Origin: Oasisia sp. SBJ-2009 | Taxonomy: Eukaryota; Annelida; Polychaeta; Sabellida; Siboglinidae | Length of the DNA: 64,000 nt | Assembly: GCA_964017155.1 (NCBI GenBank) | Contig: OZ024857.1 | Location: 14,684,896-14,748,895, forward strand | Direction: 5' to 3' | Part shown: positions 9,648 through 23,000 of the stretch, piece after piece | Numbering within the stretch: the first letter of the stretch is position 1 | Layout: each line of letters opens with the position of its first letter | Position numbers and translations under genes: made by a program | The notes under the pieces: generated by a model | Told to the model about the DNA's origin: nothing | Seen by the model: only the letters and a program-made list of their open reading frames with translations | The model's database searches: none

Positions 9648-11317
9648 GAGTGTTGGGTGATGATGGCCCATTGAAAATCACCACTAACGACGTTACATGG
9701 TTACCATCACAAAATAAAGCTTTTCCTACTGCTACAGTGTATTACCATTCTGTCTCATAAGTCAGTACAGCCACTCACTCAATATCACATGACCCAACAA
9801 AACGGACAATGTTCCGTGATCGACATAGCCAAAAATAACATTATATATATATATATATATATAAAGTGCCAGTTTATTTTTGATGCCTACAATGAAAATC
9901 ATTGATAATGGCCTGGGAATTAGTTGCATTGTAAGTCTGCATACGGCGCATTTCAAATATACAATTGAGATCAGGCTATGCTTTGCCAAAAAAGTCACTG
10001 AGGTATACAAGCAACACAAATTATTGCATTGTCTTCATGTAGAACTTTAGCTTGTTTCTATCACTGATCATGCCATGATTTCGGGTAATAGATTATAAAA
10101 ATGAAAAAAGGTCATTTCAAGGATTGGGTTTGGTATGTTAGCTACACATACAGCATACAAAATGATTAATTGATTCAGTTGGGCATGTTTACATACCATG
10201 GTACGTTTAAATAACAACTGAAAAGTATACATGCGCAGGTAGGCCAAATACAGTGTACATACAGGTTGTTGTACATTGATGTATCTGGTGTATATTTAAT
10301 CAAATAAACCAGCTACAAACTTTAAATGAAAAACAGGGTTTCTAAAAGAAGCCACACACACACGCACATAATTGGCATATTTACTCATTTCAATTATATA
10401 ATGCAAAAGGTACGTATTTCACCCATAACTTTTGAAATCACTAGTTTACTTCTACTCCTTAACATGTCCATACCATAAGACTAAGAGTATATTCATTCCA
10501 CCAGTTGGCCATGTGCATTGTGTGTGGATTCTGAACCGCTACAAACACAAACACTGGGATGCCATCCAATATAACCAATTATCTATAATTGGTCCTATTT
10601 TGGGTGATTGTCTACAATCAAATTACACTGCTTGTCAATGATGACATAGCAAAGAACAACAATGGTCCAGTCATGGTTGTTACAGTTAGTTGAGCATTTC
10701 CTTGATAATCAATTATCTATCACCTTTGCCAACTGTTAATAAACGGACCACGTCGAATTGCCACAAGACTGCCACATTCTCATTATAACATGACGTAATC
10801 ACATTAAACATTTAAAGCTCCTCACCAGTATTGACTTTGAAATCACACAAACCATTAACAAACCCACATTCTCTCATGTAGCAGACACCACTGCTTCAAA
10901 TAATTCTAGTTGACTGTTTTATTTTAGTTTGAAAAAAATTACACATATCTAAGACCTTTTCGGTGCCATGACAGAGAATGACTAAATTTCTATAAATTAT
11001 CCAATTTAACTGGTAGAGGATCTGCATTTGATTATTGTTGGCAATACATGCAGACACCTACTAGATGTAAACCCACACTGGTATATGTCTGTGTTTCCCC
11101 ATGAGTAAAATGATGGGTGATGTGGTGGTGTAAGATAAGCAAGCATCGAAGGTGTGATGTAACGGCACATGGGTTAGGGCACATGCCTCCTAGAACTATT
11201 TAAATAAAAAATTGCCTCACAATGGTGCAATATAATGTGTATTTAACATACTCCCAGGCGTATAGAGGGGAAGTCAATAAATATACATCAGTTTGCATGT
11301 AAATATATAAACTTATA

Positions 11318-11555
11318 GCATTACTTGTACAGTCAGTGCACATCATGGACACAGGAAATAGCTATGAGGCAGGTGATAATTCGGGCATATTTTGGATGGG
11401 GTGCCTTAGAAAAACAGCAAGAAGGCCCACCTTATTTAACATATAGCAGAGGAACCACTGTATGTCAAGTATATTACAGTGTTGTTAGTAAAATATTTTT
11501 TTTAACTAACACCTGACCCCCATTTTGTTGCCAAGGAACCTGCTATAAAGGTAAT
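11318..11555 (+). repeat. Interspersed repeat family C, copy 2
   Basis: Collinear with 3898-4125, including CTTAGAAAAACAG, AGGCCCACCT, ATATAGCAG and CCCATTTTGTTG. Confidence 0.65.
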
Positions 11556-12399
11556 CAGTCTTAATTGTTATTCAAATTATATATTGGAATTATTTATGTC
11601 CTCAGAACTTGAGGTTCACAAGAAACCACTACATGTACTCACATAATGCCCAATAAAATGGAGGCTCACTTCTTCACTAAAACAAATCTGAGCGATTCCT
11701 AGTAAATTGGTACTTCAATCTTGGTATGCATCATATACCAGTACTGAGTATTTTGATAAATGGAATGGCAGATTTTGAACTCACATTAGACTTAGGACTC
11801 GCATGTCTACAATCACCGACAGATAATGACACTTCATTTTCAAGCTAGCTGCATGACTCCATATCATGAGTATGCAAAACAGACAATCTTTCTCAGACTT
11901 AACGAATGATATACACCACATAACACCACCATACCAATATTCCTGCAGTCCTATAACTAAATGAGGCTCATGAGCAAACCAAGTTCTGTTCTATTTATAA
12001 CTACAGGCAAGATTCAGCACAGTACCTACTCGGGGGTGATACAAAAATACTTCGTACAAAAAATGGCTGTGCTCATTTTGGTCGCTAGCCACGAACAGCT
12101 GATTGGCTTTGTTTGAGGGCAACTGTTTAACTAAGCTTTCATAGTCTAGTAAAACACCCTGTGGCTAATTTAAAATGTGATTTACTACGGTTGCTTTTAT
12201 ATTAGATATAATCATAAACATAAGCAATGCAGCGATAAACAAAAACAAACTTGTCTGAAATGGAAGTACACGGAAGTAACTCTTTTTTAATCAATATGAA
12301 ATAACCCATCATCAAACATTAGCTGTTGGTTGTGTTATGAAATACTGACATTACATCACGTCATCAGTACCTTACTCGTGAGAAATATGCAAATATATT

Positions 12400-12660
12400 T
12401 CTTCTTATTCTGCTTTAATTGCAGGAATTTGTTTCGACATCGTCCGTCGAAGCCACTCGGTTCGTTTCGCTCGCTCTGTCAAGTGCACTTCCTCTGACGC
12501 ATGCGTACTTCATAGCGTCCGGCGACCTACAAACATAGCCTCGGTAACCCTGGCGATTAGTCAACGTAATATCGGTACATGGCGAACATGATTGCCGCCA
12601 CGGGGCAGCACTATGGTTGCGTCTTGCAAGCCAAATCAAAAGACATAACATTGCCCATAT
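12400..12660 (-). promoter_or_regulatory. CpG-richer stretch, candidate RNF41 promoter / 5' UTR exon
   Basis: This segment is clearly richer in CpG than the AT-rich DNA around it. It contains an ETS-like ACTTCCTCT and a palindrome resembling an NRF1 site (GACGCATGCGTAC). It lies about 3.1 kb upstream of the RNF41 start codon, and an acceptor just before that codon implies an upstream non-coding exon. Assignment to RNF41 is inference; no start site can be read from sequence. Confidence 0.3.
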
Positions 12661-13278
12661 AAATCCGTAAAATTATGCAGGTTCATATAAATACACTTTT
12701 AAACATATATTACAATTAATCAAACACTCCAAATTAGAGTGTAATAACAATTAGCAGCAAGAAAAGAAGCACTTTGATCGTATTTGCTTCAGCCTGCATG
12801 GTTATCTAACGCTGACTAAAACGGAATGAAAAGGCAATTTAGTGTATATAGTCTTAGTACATACTACAGTTGCCCCTTGTCATTTCAATTCAGAAATTCG
12901 ACTTTCCAAATAGTTCTGTTTACTACGGTGGTGCCAACAACGGAAGCCGAGTGTCGTGTTTGATCGTATCACGTCCCCCTCCTCTTCTGCCGCGTCAACC
13001 CTCGCTTTCGCTCTCTTTTACCTTGCTTGCCTGGAATATATTCAATGTCTGTGAGCATTGTGTGTTAGATTCAGGGGTGATTGTATCTTCTCTGGTCCAA
13101 GTATTTTGTAAGTTGTCAGTTTTTGTGGCACGCCTTATAACAAGCTGACGTCGCATCTCAGAAAGACAGAGATTAATGACTGTGTCTCCTAGGTAATTGT
13201 GATACGAACGTCTGCACCGTCCAATTTATTACTGGCAGTGTTTATAAATAGTATAATATATACAGTCATGTTTTCATC

Positions 13279-13280
13279 CG

Positions 13281-13312
<32 letters not shown>

Positions 13313-13764
13313 AGCGAGCGAGCGAGCGAGCGAGCGTCCGTCCGTCCGTCCGTCCGTCCGTCCGTCCGTCCGTCCGTCCGTCCGTCCGTCCGTCCGTCCG
13401 TCCGTCCGTCCGTCCGTCCGTCCGTCCGTCCGTCCGTCCGTCCGTCCGTCCGTCCGTCCGTCCGTCCGTCCGTCCGTCCGTCCGTCCGTCCGTCCGTCCG
13501 TCCGTCCGTCCGTCCGTCCGTCCGTCCGTCCGCCCGCCCGCCCGCCCGCCCGCCCGCCCGCCCGCCCGCCCGCCCGCCCGCCCGCCCGCCCGCCCGCCCG
13601 CCCGCCCGCCCGCCCGCCCGCCCGCCCGCCCGCCCGCCCGCCCGCCCGCCCGCCCGCCCGCCCGCCCGCCCGCCCGCCCGCCCGCCCGCCCGCCCGCCCG
13701 CCCGCCCGCCCGCCCGCCCGCCCGCCCGCCCGCCCGCCCGCCCGCCCGCCCGCCCGCCCGCCCG
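13279..13764. repeat. Perfect compound tetranucleotide array CGTG(8) CGAG(6) CGTC(49) CGCC(58)
   Basis: Blocks are 13279-13310, 13311-13334, 13335-13530 and 13531-13762. All are uninterrupted and in the same phase, each block differing from the next at one or two positions of the unit. The minus strand of the last block is (GGCG)58, with regular GGG tracts. It produces spurious VRPS, PPAR, RTDG and GGRA frames of 159-219 residues on both strands. Confidence 0.99.
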
Positions 13765-16599
13765 TAATTGATATTTACAGTTAAATGAAATAACGTCAAA
13801 TCTGACAGAATCCCGACCATTTGCGTGTGTTCGTGCTGTGTAAATCACATTGATTGATTGTTAGTGTCAGCGCAATGTTCAACTCCAGGTGGACGTTGGT
13901 AACTGAGACTTCTATCGATCAAGACAGTCGCCATATGTTGCGTGTTGGTCTGCCCGGGGTGAGATGAGCATATGCCCCGTCAATAGAAAAAAGCAGATTA
14001 CACGGCTGTCAGTTTTCACATTATATTGTGTTGTTTTCATGATACAAAACTTACCATGTCTGAAATGTTCTGCGGATGTTTAATAAATATTTTTAAAATA
14101 TTTCATTTGATTATGTATACCATATTCAGTTTGATTCCTTATTATAGTTTGTTTGAAATATATTGGCATATAATGGCAATAATGTTCTTTTTTGGCCGTA
14201 GGCGTTATGTATGTCGGTAATGATTATTTCTGCATTGTGGGCGACGATTCGTCGACATGATGTGTTCTCGGAAACAGAGGACAATTAAGGTGGCCTCTGC
14301 TGGGTCCACTTCTTGTCAAAGAAGAATAATATATAAACGGCTGTCTCAACACTGTATTCAGGTTTCTTGTTCCACATAATAATTATAATAAATACATCGT
14401 TTCCTTCATTGCTACAATTGCAATGGAGTACATTACCAACCGTAATTGTGCCATGCCCTCATATATACGCCACATGGAATGCGTTTGCCGAATTTTCCAA
14501 ACATTGCGCAGTGGTGGACAATATACAACTTCTGAGCCACGATCATTAGCCTGGTGTATTCTAGTAAAAGTCATTACGTAAAGATCGCGAGAGTTGTTCT
14601 AATGGCACAGTGTGTGATCCCCTAGGATCGCCTGATCTAAAGAACGTTCACTCATTTTCAGTCAACGAAGAAGTCCATGGCAGCTGCCTTCAATAGCGAG
14701 ATATACAGTTCTAACCAGGCTTTCATTGATAATTTCGGGTGATTTCACACATAAGCAATTTTGAAGAAAAAACACGTCATGCATTTAGCATTGGTCAAAT
14801 CCACCCACCGCTCACCAGGAACGTGCGTCTTTTATGACCCTTTAAATGTTATTAGTGTACATTTACAGAAACCATACGTTCCACAAGCAAGAAGGTTCAT
14901 TTTCATACTTAGTCTCTTCTGTGGACAGTGGACACATAATGGCTCTAGTAGAACCAGTAAGTTAGGGAAATAAACACTGGTTTTGTGTGTACGTTGACAA
15001 TGTCAAGGAGGCTGCCATTGTCGAGTCGTCAGGTAGCGTCAATGAATCACGAAAAGCTCCAGAAAGCTCCAATCAACAACCTGGACCCTGCAAGATAAGT
15101 GGGGACCATCAATTACGAACTCGGTTGCGACAGCTCCTCCTGTGCATGGTGACCATGCAGGTTTGCAGGTTGAAGGTAAATCAATGAACAAAGCATTGCG
15201 TTTTGTTCGTTGGTTTACCTTCACCCAAGAGTCTACCGCAGATCATTGGCATATTTTGAAGCTTTCTATTCTCATGCCTTTTGAATTGTTCTTTGTTAAA
15301 CCCATTTGTCGCGAAGGGTTGAATGAAGAAAAAATAGAAAAAGGTTCACCTATAAACATGGTATAAGAAAAAATTAAGTATAAAACATTGCAAGGAAGGA
15401 TCTTGACAAACTGAAAGTATGGTTCATTCTTGCGCAGCAGAGTGTGGTAGTAGTAGAGGATAAAATCATTAGACAATAACGGTTATTTAATGTCCTCCCT
15501 CTTCTTGTTCGAGCAGGCGTTGGGTACGTTTCCCCGTCAAAAGACGTCTTCCCGTGTCTTATTTGTTTCGTATGCCAGGATAATGCCATTGCAAAGATAT
15601 ACGAAGTTTTTCAGCTTCTCATTGACGTCATCGAACTGATGCAGTTATTCTCATTGGTGATCAGATTCGCCTGCCACCTCTATCTTAATGTTTCGTCGTG
15701 GCTCTCATGTTTGTCTGCTGAGATATAGTTGGAGACGATTGCTCTGGCCAGTGGCGCGTCGTCACACGAATCACCGAGCAGGTCCAATTGCCGTGTTAGG
15801 GGCCTCGTCTCGTATCCAGTGGCATTTAATTTGCAGACGCAACAAGTTTTACTACAGTCTTCAAGGCACACGCACCAGGGTGTGTCGTGTGACCTATAAA
15901 ACATAAAAAAGGACGTTGCATACTTTAAAATATGCTATAGACCCTCTAGCATGCGTGTCACAAACATGTACCTTATGATAAAATGAACGCGACATTTGTG
16001 ATGAATAACTGCCCTAATGTATAGTTATCTGTTTACTATAATTACACATTATTAACTAGAATTGCTCAGACGTCTACTTGTTTTATACATGCATTATATT
16101 TTCAAACAACAATTTGTTCGTTGCGAAAGCGAAACCGAAAAACGCAAACTTTGGCAAATGGAATCGTCTTATTTTTTCCTCCTCATTATACCCTCTTCCA
16201 TCCTCCTTGCTGCTCATTAAATACCCGCGGCCGCTCTCTTCCTTTGCCTTCCGTTCGTTCCGCGTGATGTTGCCATAGCCCCTTTTGGGGTTCCTCTCTC
16301 CAAGCCATGTGTTTTTTGCTTTCTAGGCTGTCCACACATCCGTGTCTGTAAATGTAATTGACACACGACAGTAAACAATCTTTACATGTAGACCTACGCG
16401 TACTCAGCTTGTAACTTGTAAAACATTGTCACCATCTTCTTCCTCTGCAGAGACACCCAATGATCGAAGAACATGCATGTGGTCAATCGAGGCTACTTTA
16501 GCAACACTAGGTGGGCTAGCCTACGTATATCCTCTGGCAAAAACGATACATACAATGCCTACATTGACTTAATAGTCAAGGCTTGTGGTTAGGCACGAC
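13765..16599. other. Intergenic region between the two genes, nothing recognised
   Basis: Mixed-composition sequence with frames under 75 residues and no recognisable domain, tRNA or transposon end. Confidence 0.5.
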
Positions 16600-17429
16600 A
16601 TATTTGACAAGTGACGTGAGCCCACATGTTCCCCGACAGCGACTCTAACGCGGGAACGGCCGTGGCGTGTTGATGTGATTTAGCGCCGCGTAGCGAGTGG
16701 GCGTGTAACTACTGGTGTTTCTGACCCGACGGCGGCCGTGAAAGTGGTAAGTCATATCCGTTCGCTGCAGACAACCCCGAGCAATGCTGAGGTAAACAAG
16801 GGTCATTACTGACGATTAAAATTGCGGATGTATTGCCGCTATTGTCAGAAGAAGGAAGTAGGTAGAGCGTATTGGATGGTACTTCTGACAAGTTCTGACA
16901 TATCGATCTGCATAATAAGGCGGCCGAAGCCATAGGCATAGCGCGCTGCGGGGAATGACGCGAAGCAGGAAGACTGGCGTTTGGCACCGATTCGGCGCAA
17001 CTGACATTTCGTGACTGCCGTTGACAGCCGGGTTCCGGCCGATTGCGACGGTGGATGTTAGAATTTTCGCGTCTTCCGTTCGTCAGCCAGCGGATCCCGC
17101 TGACCGGCGACCCTTCACGATCAACATCCGTGCCTTGCAACGACTTGACTTAGTCGTGTCGACGGTCGATGTTGTTGTGCAGCGTCGATCGTGCCCCACT
17201 TCTGGACACTTCCGCATGCGAAAAGCTGCGCATCGGAATTTTGAAGACGTGTGTTTCTACGGACGAATTTACGTGGCGACGCGACATCGCGTCTGACTGA
17301 CACTGCTACCATTACACCGCATCGGCACCGGATTGCTCGACCTGATTCCGGTAAGAAAAAATCGTGCAAGAAATGACAACCAAAATAGACTGTCACTGAT
17401 ATTGGTACGCGCTACCGTCATTTGCCAAA
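16600..17429 (+). promoter_or_regulatory. CpG-rich promoter / 5' UTR region of the 17430 gene
   Basis: CpG density rises sharply here compared with 13.8-16.5 kb and stays high into the coding exon. The stretch contains a CRE-like AGTGACGTGAG near 16611 and a GC-box-like GGGCGTG near 16700. It leads without a clear intron to ATG 17430, whose context GCCAAAATGA has A at -3. Reading frames inside it on either strand have no recognisable family and look like by-products of GC content. Confidence 0.4.
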
Positions 17430-19572
17430 ATGACGACAAAATCGCCAAACGTATTCACGATAATCAGGCGTAAGCTGCGCAAAGGCCGCAGTTACGACCT
17501 TTCTGCACAAGTCACAGACGACAAAGAAGTCGTCTGTCTCAAGAGTGTCAATGATGTCCCGACATCATATGATCGATCAAACGTCAACAACACCCTGTCG
17601 CCTGACGGTGACATACATTCGCACGCCAACCACAACGGCGACAGCATTGGCGTCGGTCCTCACTTGAATGGCATCCACAACAACATCGCGGCGACCATCG
17701 GCAGTACACCGGTGAGCTCTCCGATGCGTTACCATGGCAACAGGGGTGTCAGGGATGAAACAGTGGATAAATCGGTGCATTCCTGTGCTACTCCGACAAA
17801 GAAGGTGAGTTGCGAGGATGTCAACTCCCAGAATCAAACCCCAGTGAAGGCCTGGAACTCGAGAACTGCTAGTGAAGCAGAGGTCCAGCCAACGCTAGAC
17901 CCATCTCACCTTCCTCTTGTTGCACCACCTCAAATGATAATAGCTAAATCAGCCGCTGTCAAAGAAAAGGCGGCTGTGAATTCAAACTGTGTGTGCCAGA
18001 AGCCACAGCTGCTGCCAGAGGAAGACGACGTAGACATCGGTGGTGGCTACAGTGTATGTAAGGACGTCAGCAAGATGCAGGTACGAGATGACGACATAAA
18101 ACAACCTAAGATTCCCCTGGAGCAGCACTCATCAACCAGTGAGACAAAAGAAAAGGATGCCCCCAACAGTTCTGCAGGCCGCCTGGAGGACAAGGACAGT
18201 TCACATGATGATCCGGTCTGTGTAGAGCCGATAAGGACCAATGAGAAGATTGGTGCGGGTAATCTCAGCATGGACTCACACCATCCGGTCAATGGCAACA
18301 CCTTTGACATTTGTCCAGCCGGCCGGAGCCGACAGTTATGCTCGAGCATCAACAGCACCGGTACGGTGAGTGTGACGAGTGGTGACAGTGAGAACTCGAC
18401 GGCGGAGAGTGGAGAGGAAGCCGACTACACCATTGTGGGCGACATAGAGGTACAGGTGCCAGAGGACGTCGCCGTGGCCTACCAGTCTCCCAGCAGAAAG
18501 TCGTCAAAGGCAGGCGCGAGCGACACTAGGCCTAAAGTGAAGACTGTCAACATGAAGGCAGTGACAAAGGAAACGGAAGGAGACGCAGTCAACGTGTCAT
18601 GTGATAGCAGCCAACCAATGGCAGGCCAGCAGGTTCTGGTCACCAGTGACAGTGATGACATATTTGTGAACGATGACAAGCGTGTATACAGAAAGACGAC
18701 AGAGCACCGTCTGGACTGCCCGAGTTCGTCCTTCAGCCAGCTTTACGCGTCCGTACCGAAGGGCCCGATAAAGTCTCAGAGCGCGACTGACTCGTCGAAT
18801 CTTCTCGAGGAAGAGGGCGCCGACGATTCGTCGTCGGGGGTCGTGACCTCTCCGGATGAACCGAGAGAGATGGGGGATGAAACGGGAGAGGAGGAATGCG
18901 AGGACAACATCCCTCCGCTTCCCTCCCGCAACTACACGATCCAGGAGGGAGAGGCGGACGTCAACTACAACGTCAAGATGATGCGTAGTATCTCGGTGAC
19001 ATCCGCGTCGTCAGCGACCTCGACAGACGACGAGCCGACCCACATGTCCTGGGCGGAAGTGATGAAGGAGGCACAGACCCTCGGGATCCCACTGCGCACG
19101 CCCTCGCGTGAGCTCGGCGAGAAGTTACCGAACAGTCAGAGCACGTCGTCAATGGACACGAGTTCGTCGTCCATCGACACCGCGGATGGTTGCACAAGTC
19201 CGGGCGGGGCAAAGAGACCAGAACGTCGTAGGGACAAGATAAAGCTACCCAGTCTCGTCATCAAGGGCGGCAATGTGAGTATCAGCGACGTCCACGCGGA
19301 GGTGACCACGGACATGCATCGCCGCACTCTGCCCCCACCCCCGCGATCACCCAAATCAGCATCCCCAAAGGTACAAACGAGCACCCTTGGACGACCGCGT
19401 TTCCATAGCAGCGGTCACCTGACGAGTCAGGAAGTGCGGGGCAGCCAATCACGCAACAGCCTACAGTCGCTGGACAGTGGCGTTGGCCAATCAAAGAGCA
19501 GCGTGTCACTGGACACTGGAATGAGCAAGGCCAAACACAGCACGAGTCGGGAAAGTGTCCCAAGTACTCAGG
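17430..19572 (+). CDS. First coding exon of an unidentified Ser/Thr/Pro-rich protein
   Basis: The exon encodes 714 codons plus one base and ends at CAGG before a consensus donor GTAAGT. ATG 17430 is the first in frame and has a good Kozak context. The N-terminus is basic (RRKLRKGRSYD, residues 13-23). The rest is rich in Ser, Thr, Asp, Glu and Pro, with no membrane segment or folded domain that I recognise. It has SH3-ligand-like motifs: IPPLPSRNY at residues 494-502 and LPPPPRSP at 634-641. The best candidate for a conserved block is SWAEVMKEAQTLGIPLRTPS near residues 535-555. Composition suggests a scaffold, signalling adaptor or the disordered N-terminus of a larger regulator such as a GEF or GAP; that is inference. 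The open frame beyond 19572 is intron read-through. Confidence 0.85.
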
Positions 19573-20039
19573 GTAAGTTACCGGGGTATTTTAATTTCTT
19601 ATACATAATATTGCATGAAACATTAATTTAATTTAATTAAGTAAATTTATATATGTTTTTTATTTTTCAGGGTTATATATTTATTTATTTAATGTTGTAA
19701 TATTTGTATGTTTTTCAGGAATTTTATTATAAACATTACATGTTTTGGGATTTTGATTGTTGGCTGTTTTGTGTTGTTAAGTGTATGTATTTGTGTGTGG
19801 TGTTATTGTTACTTGTGATTGTTTGTCATTGTTCAGTGTGATGTGATGGTTTTTACTGAATGTTTTATGATGAACCGATTAAACTGATTCTTCTTTTCAG
19901 TATAACACCAGCTTAGAACAACAAACAACTAAAGAACTTTTATTAGTTGAATCAGAAGAAAATTACCTGATAATGACACATACCGGCTAATATGGAAGGT
20001 TAGAAAGAATTATACTAAGAAGTAATATCAGTGTATATA

Positions 20040-20074
<35 letters not shown>

Positions 20075-23000
20075 CACACGGTGTATGTTATATAATGTAT
20101 ATATATTTACATATATACTTGACATGTGAGATGTTAAATGAGTACCCGGTACTTTTTCTTTTTTTCGTAGTATACCCAGTAATTCTAGCATAATTCTTAC
20201 ATAAACACATATTCAAATATTAAAACCACAAATGCTGAACATTCACAAGTCGTTGTGTACCCTATATGATAGTATTTAGTTTTCATAAATGTTATTACAA
20301 TGTTGTTAATTTGCTTAATCTAGTGCAAATATTTGCAACCTACTGTAGGCTGGAGACGTCTCATTTGAGGCAGCCATGATTTTATGATGTCTTTAAATAA
20401 GACTGGCATAATCAATTTGCATTTCAGGAACATTTTCAGCACTGCAATCACGGTTAAAGTAGAATATTAAAACAGGAAATGTCATACTTCAAAGTGAAGA
20501 GCCTCACAGTGTGTGCTCAATGGAGAGATTTCGGTCAGCGCTGACAAAGGGTTTATGCTGGTTGGCCTAAAGGTTTCAGAACTTCCATTAGTTCAATACA
20601 TTGAATAATGTATTCTTTAAATCTGCTTGAAGTATTCAAGTAGGTGGCTGGTGTCAAAATAATTATCAATATCATCAAATGACAAAACAGACAAATCCAA
20701 CAGCAGGTTTGGTTGTTTGATTTTGAGATTTATTGAGATTCAAATAGAACCACACATTTTGTAGGTGATGGTATATTTTATATAGTTGACTTTTGAGTAT
20801 GTTTATATAAATAAATGGTGATAAAACATGTTACATGTTCAAGCTGCTGTACTCATACACGTGTGTTATTGTTTATTATTCATAAATTGTCTTCCATTTA
20901 TTACACAGTTGTTTGTCCCTGTTTCTAGCCATAACAATAAGATGAAATAAGTGTTGTTTATCAAATGAAAAACACAATTTACAAATCTCCTTGCTCAGTA
21001 ATATTTATGGATACCAACTTCTTTTGATGGGACCCAAATTGCAGCTTCGATCAATAGATGCACCATGCAGGTGATAATGTTGTGAATTTATAGTCTTTAA
21101 GAATCAGAATCCCAGCTGCCAAATCACAGAAAGTGGTTTAGATGCACAGGTTAATGGCCGACCACTAACCTGGCCACTAAAACTTGTCCAGTTCCGTGAA
21201 TTTAGATTCTGGCACGTGGCGTTTCATCTCAAATCGATCTATCCAGGGCAGTGCGTATATACATAATTAATTGCACCCAACTTGCAGACGCTGTCGTTCA
21301 TATCTGTGCACGCGTCGTGATGATGCCACCAATGCGAACCACTTTCTGCACAATTGCTATTTTTTCTGCAGGTTTAATTACATTGTTTCAGTTTTTTCTG
21401 AATCTGGCTCGTTTTTTGTGCCAACAATTGTCGTCCTCGTTTCTTGTGTCAACAGGTGTGCCAGTCGGGGGCTGGCGCGACACCGCAATCAGGATAATTT
21501 GATTCTGTATAAATTATGGACAGGTAATAGATAGTGGCGGTGTCGATGTCCATATGACTAGATAGTTGTCTGCCGACTGCCCCTAATTAGTCCGTCGTGA
21601 TTCCTGAGTCGTGGTCCCCTGTCTTTGCATTTGCACATATGTCTACGTATCAGTAATATTTAACTGAAGATGATGTTTTTTGCCAGAACATTGGTCTTTT
21701 TATTAGCAGTATTTATTTCTTGGATGCGTATGCATATTATATAATACAGCAATTATTTTGAGGAAGAAGAATCACTTCAGTGATGATGTCTTAATTATCC
21801 TGTTGTGAGTTAACAGTGGATATGTCACTTCAGACAGTTGGAAGTGTGATACAAATTGTGTTGCGCCAACTGTTTTTAGCATATTTGTCGATCTCATTCA
21901 GTTCCAAGCAATTTTCAAGAACATTTAGGCAATCTGTTCATTATAAAAATTATGAGCAATTTCAGATATATACTTATATACATAATGAATCGAAAAATGT
22001 ACAACTAACTATAAATTATGCAATTCATTTTCGTGCAAAAGCCAAAATAATTTAGCTCACAAGACGTAGGAGAACTGCATTAATCTTGCTTGTGTGTTAT
22101 CGAGGCAGTGGCATTCAGCAAGATGTGATGCGCTGTTTTTCTGCGTATACATCTCTCCTGGCCAGCATTCCTGTGTCTTTGACGTTATGGGCAGCCCAGC
22201 CATCTGTCTGCTGGTGGAATGAAAATTTACATCAGCTGTCTTAGTCGCTGATGCTCATGCATGGCCCTTCGATGTTTGTACATCTGTGTGAAAGAAGTCC
22301 AAACAGACTATTGATCTAGCCAGCAGTGCCGCTGATGCACGGCTTCAAAACCAGGCAACGAGAATGTTACGTGCGTGCGAAGATTGAAGCCATAACCCGT
22401 TATCTCGCAGCACACTTTCAATCAAGTTAACAGTGTATAGGAAAGACGTGGTCATTTTAACGTTGTTTGTATATGCAGTGTGGTATGAAATATTATGTTA
22501 ACCATTAATTTTATGTAGAATAATATGAAACATGGGCTTGTTTATCAGATGTTCTGTTATCTACACTGTATATGCACCGCCAAAATCTATCATGAATACA
22601 TCGCACGAAACTGATCTCTTAACTGAAATTTTGACAATAATTAATCTATTTTGTGATCGTAGCAAAATTTAGGTTTTGTTGGCAGATATATTACGACCTA
22701 TTTTACTTGGTCGTGTATATCTATCAACTGGTTGACTTTGCATCTTACTTGTTTATGATGTTACTAAAACAAACATTCTCTCCATCACATCTGATGTGCT
22801 AAACTGCATAAGCAGTCGTGTCTGACACGGAATACCATTAACTCTGTCGTGATTGGACAGACGGACGCAACCGGACGTGTAAAACAAAAACCAACGGTGT
22901 TGCTGTCAATTACGTCCTTTAAGGGTCCTGCCCTCTTGGCACATAACACTTGTGGTTACAAATTGTGCTGTCGGCACATTTAACAAATTGGCAGATGGCC

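Larger units (their letters stand above)
9330..12399. other. Upstream RNF41 region, no gene seen
   Basis: AT-rich sequence with a (TA)n run at 9841-9863, a TACG/TATG tract at 9582-9647 and one family C repeat. The frames are short and unlike known proteins. Confidence 0.5.

Noticed and set aside
13189..13848. Frames of 159-219 residues of RPPA/VRPS/RTDG/GGRA
   Set aside because: Direct translation of perfect tetranucleotide repeats on both strands.
16709..17396. Frames of 63-143 residues on both strands upstream of 17430
   Set aside because: Typical by-products of a GC-rich promoter/UTR region; mutually overlapping and without domains.
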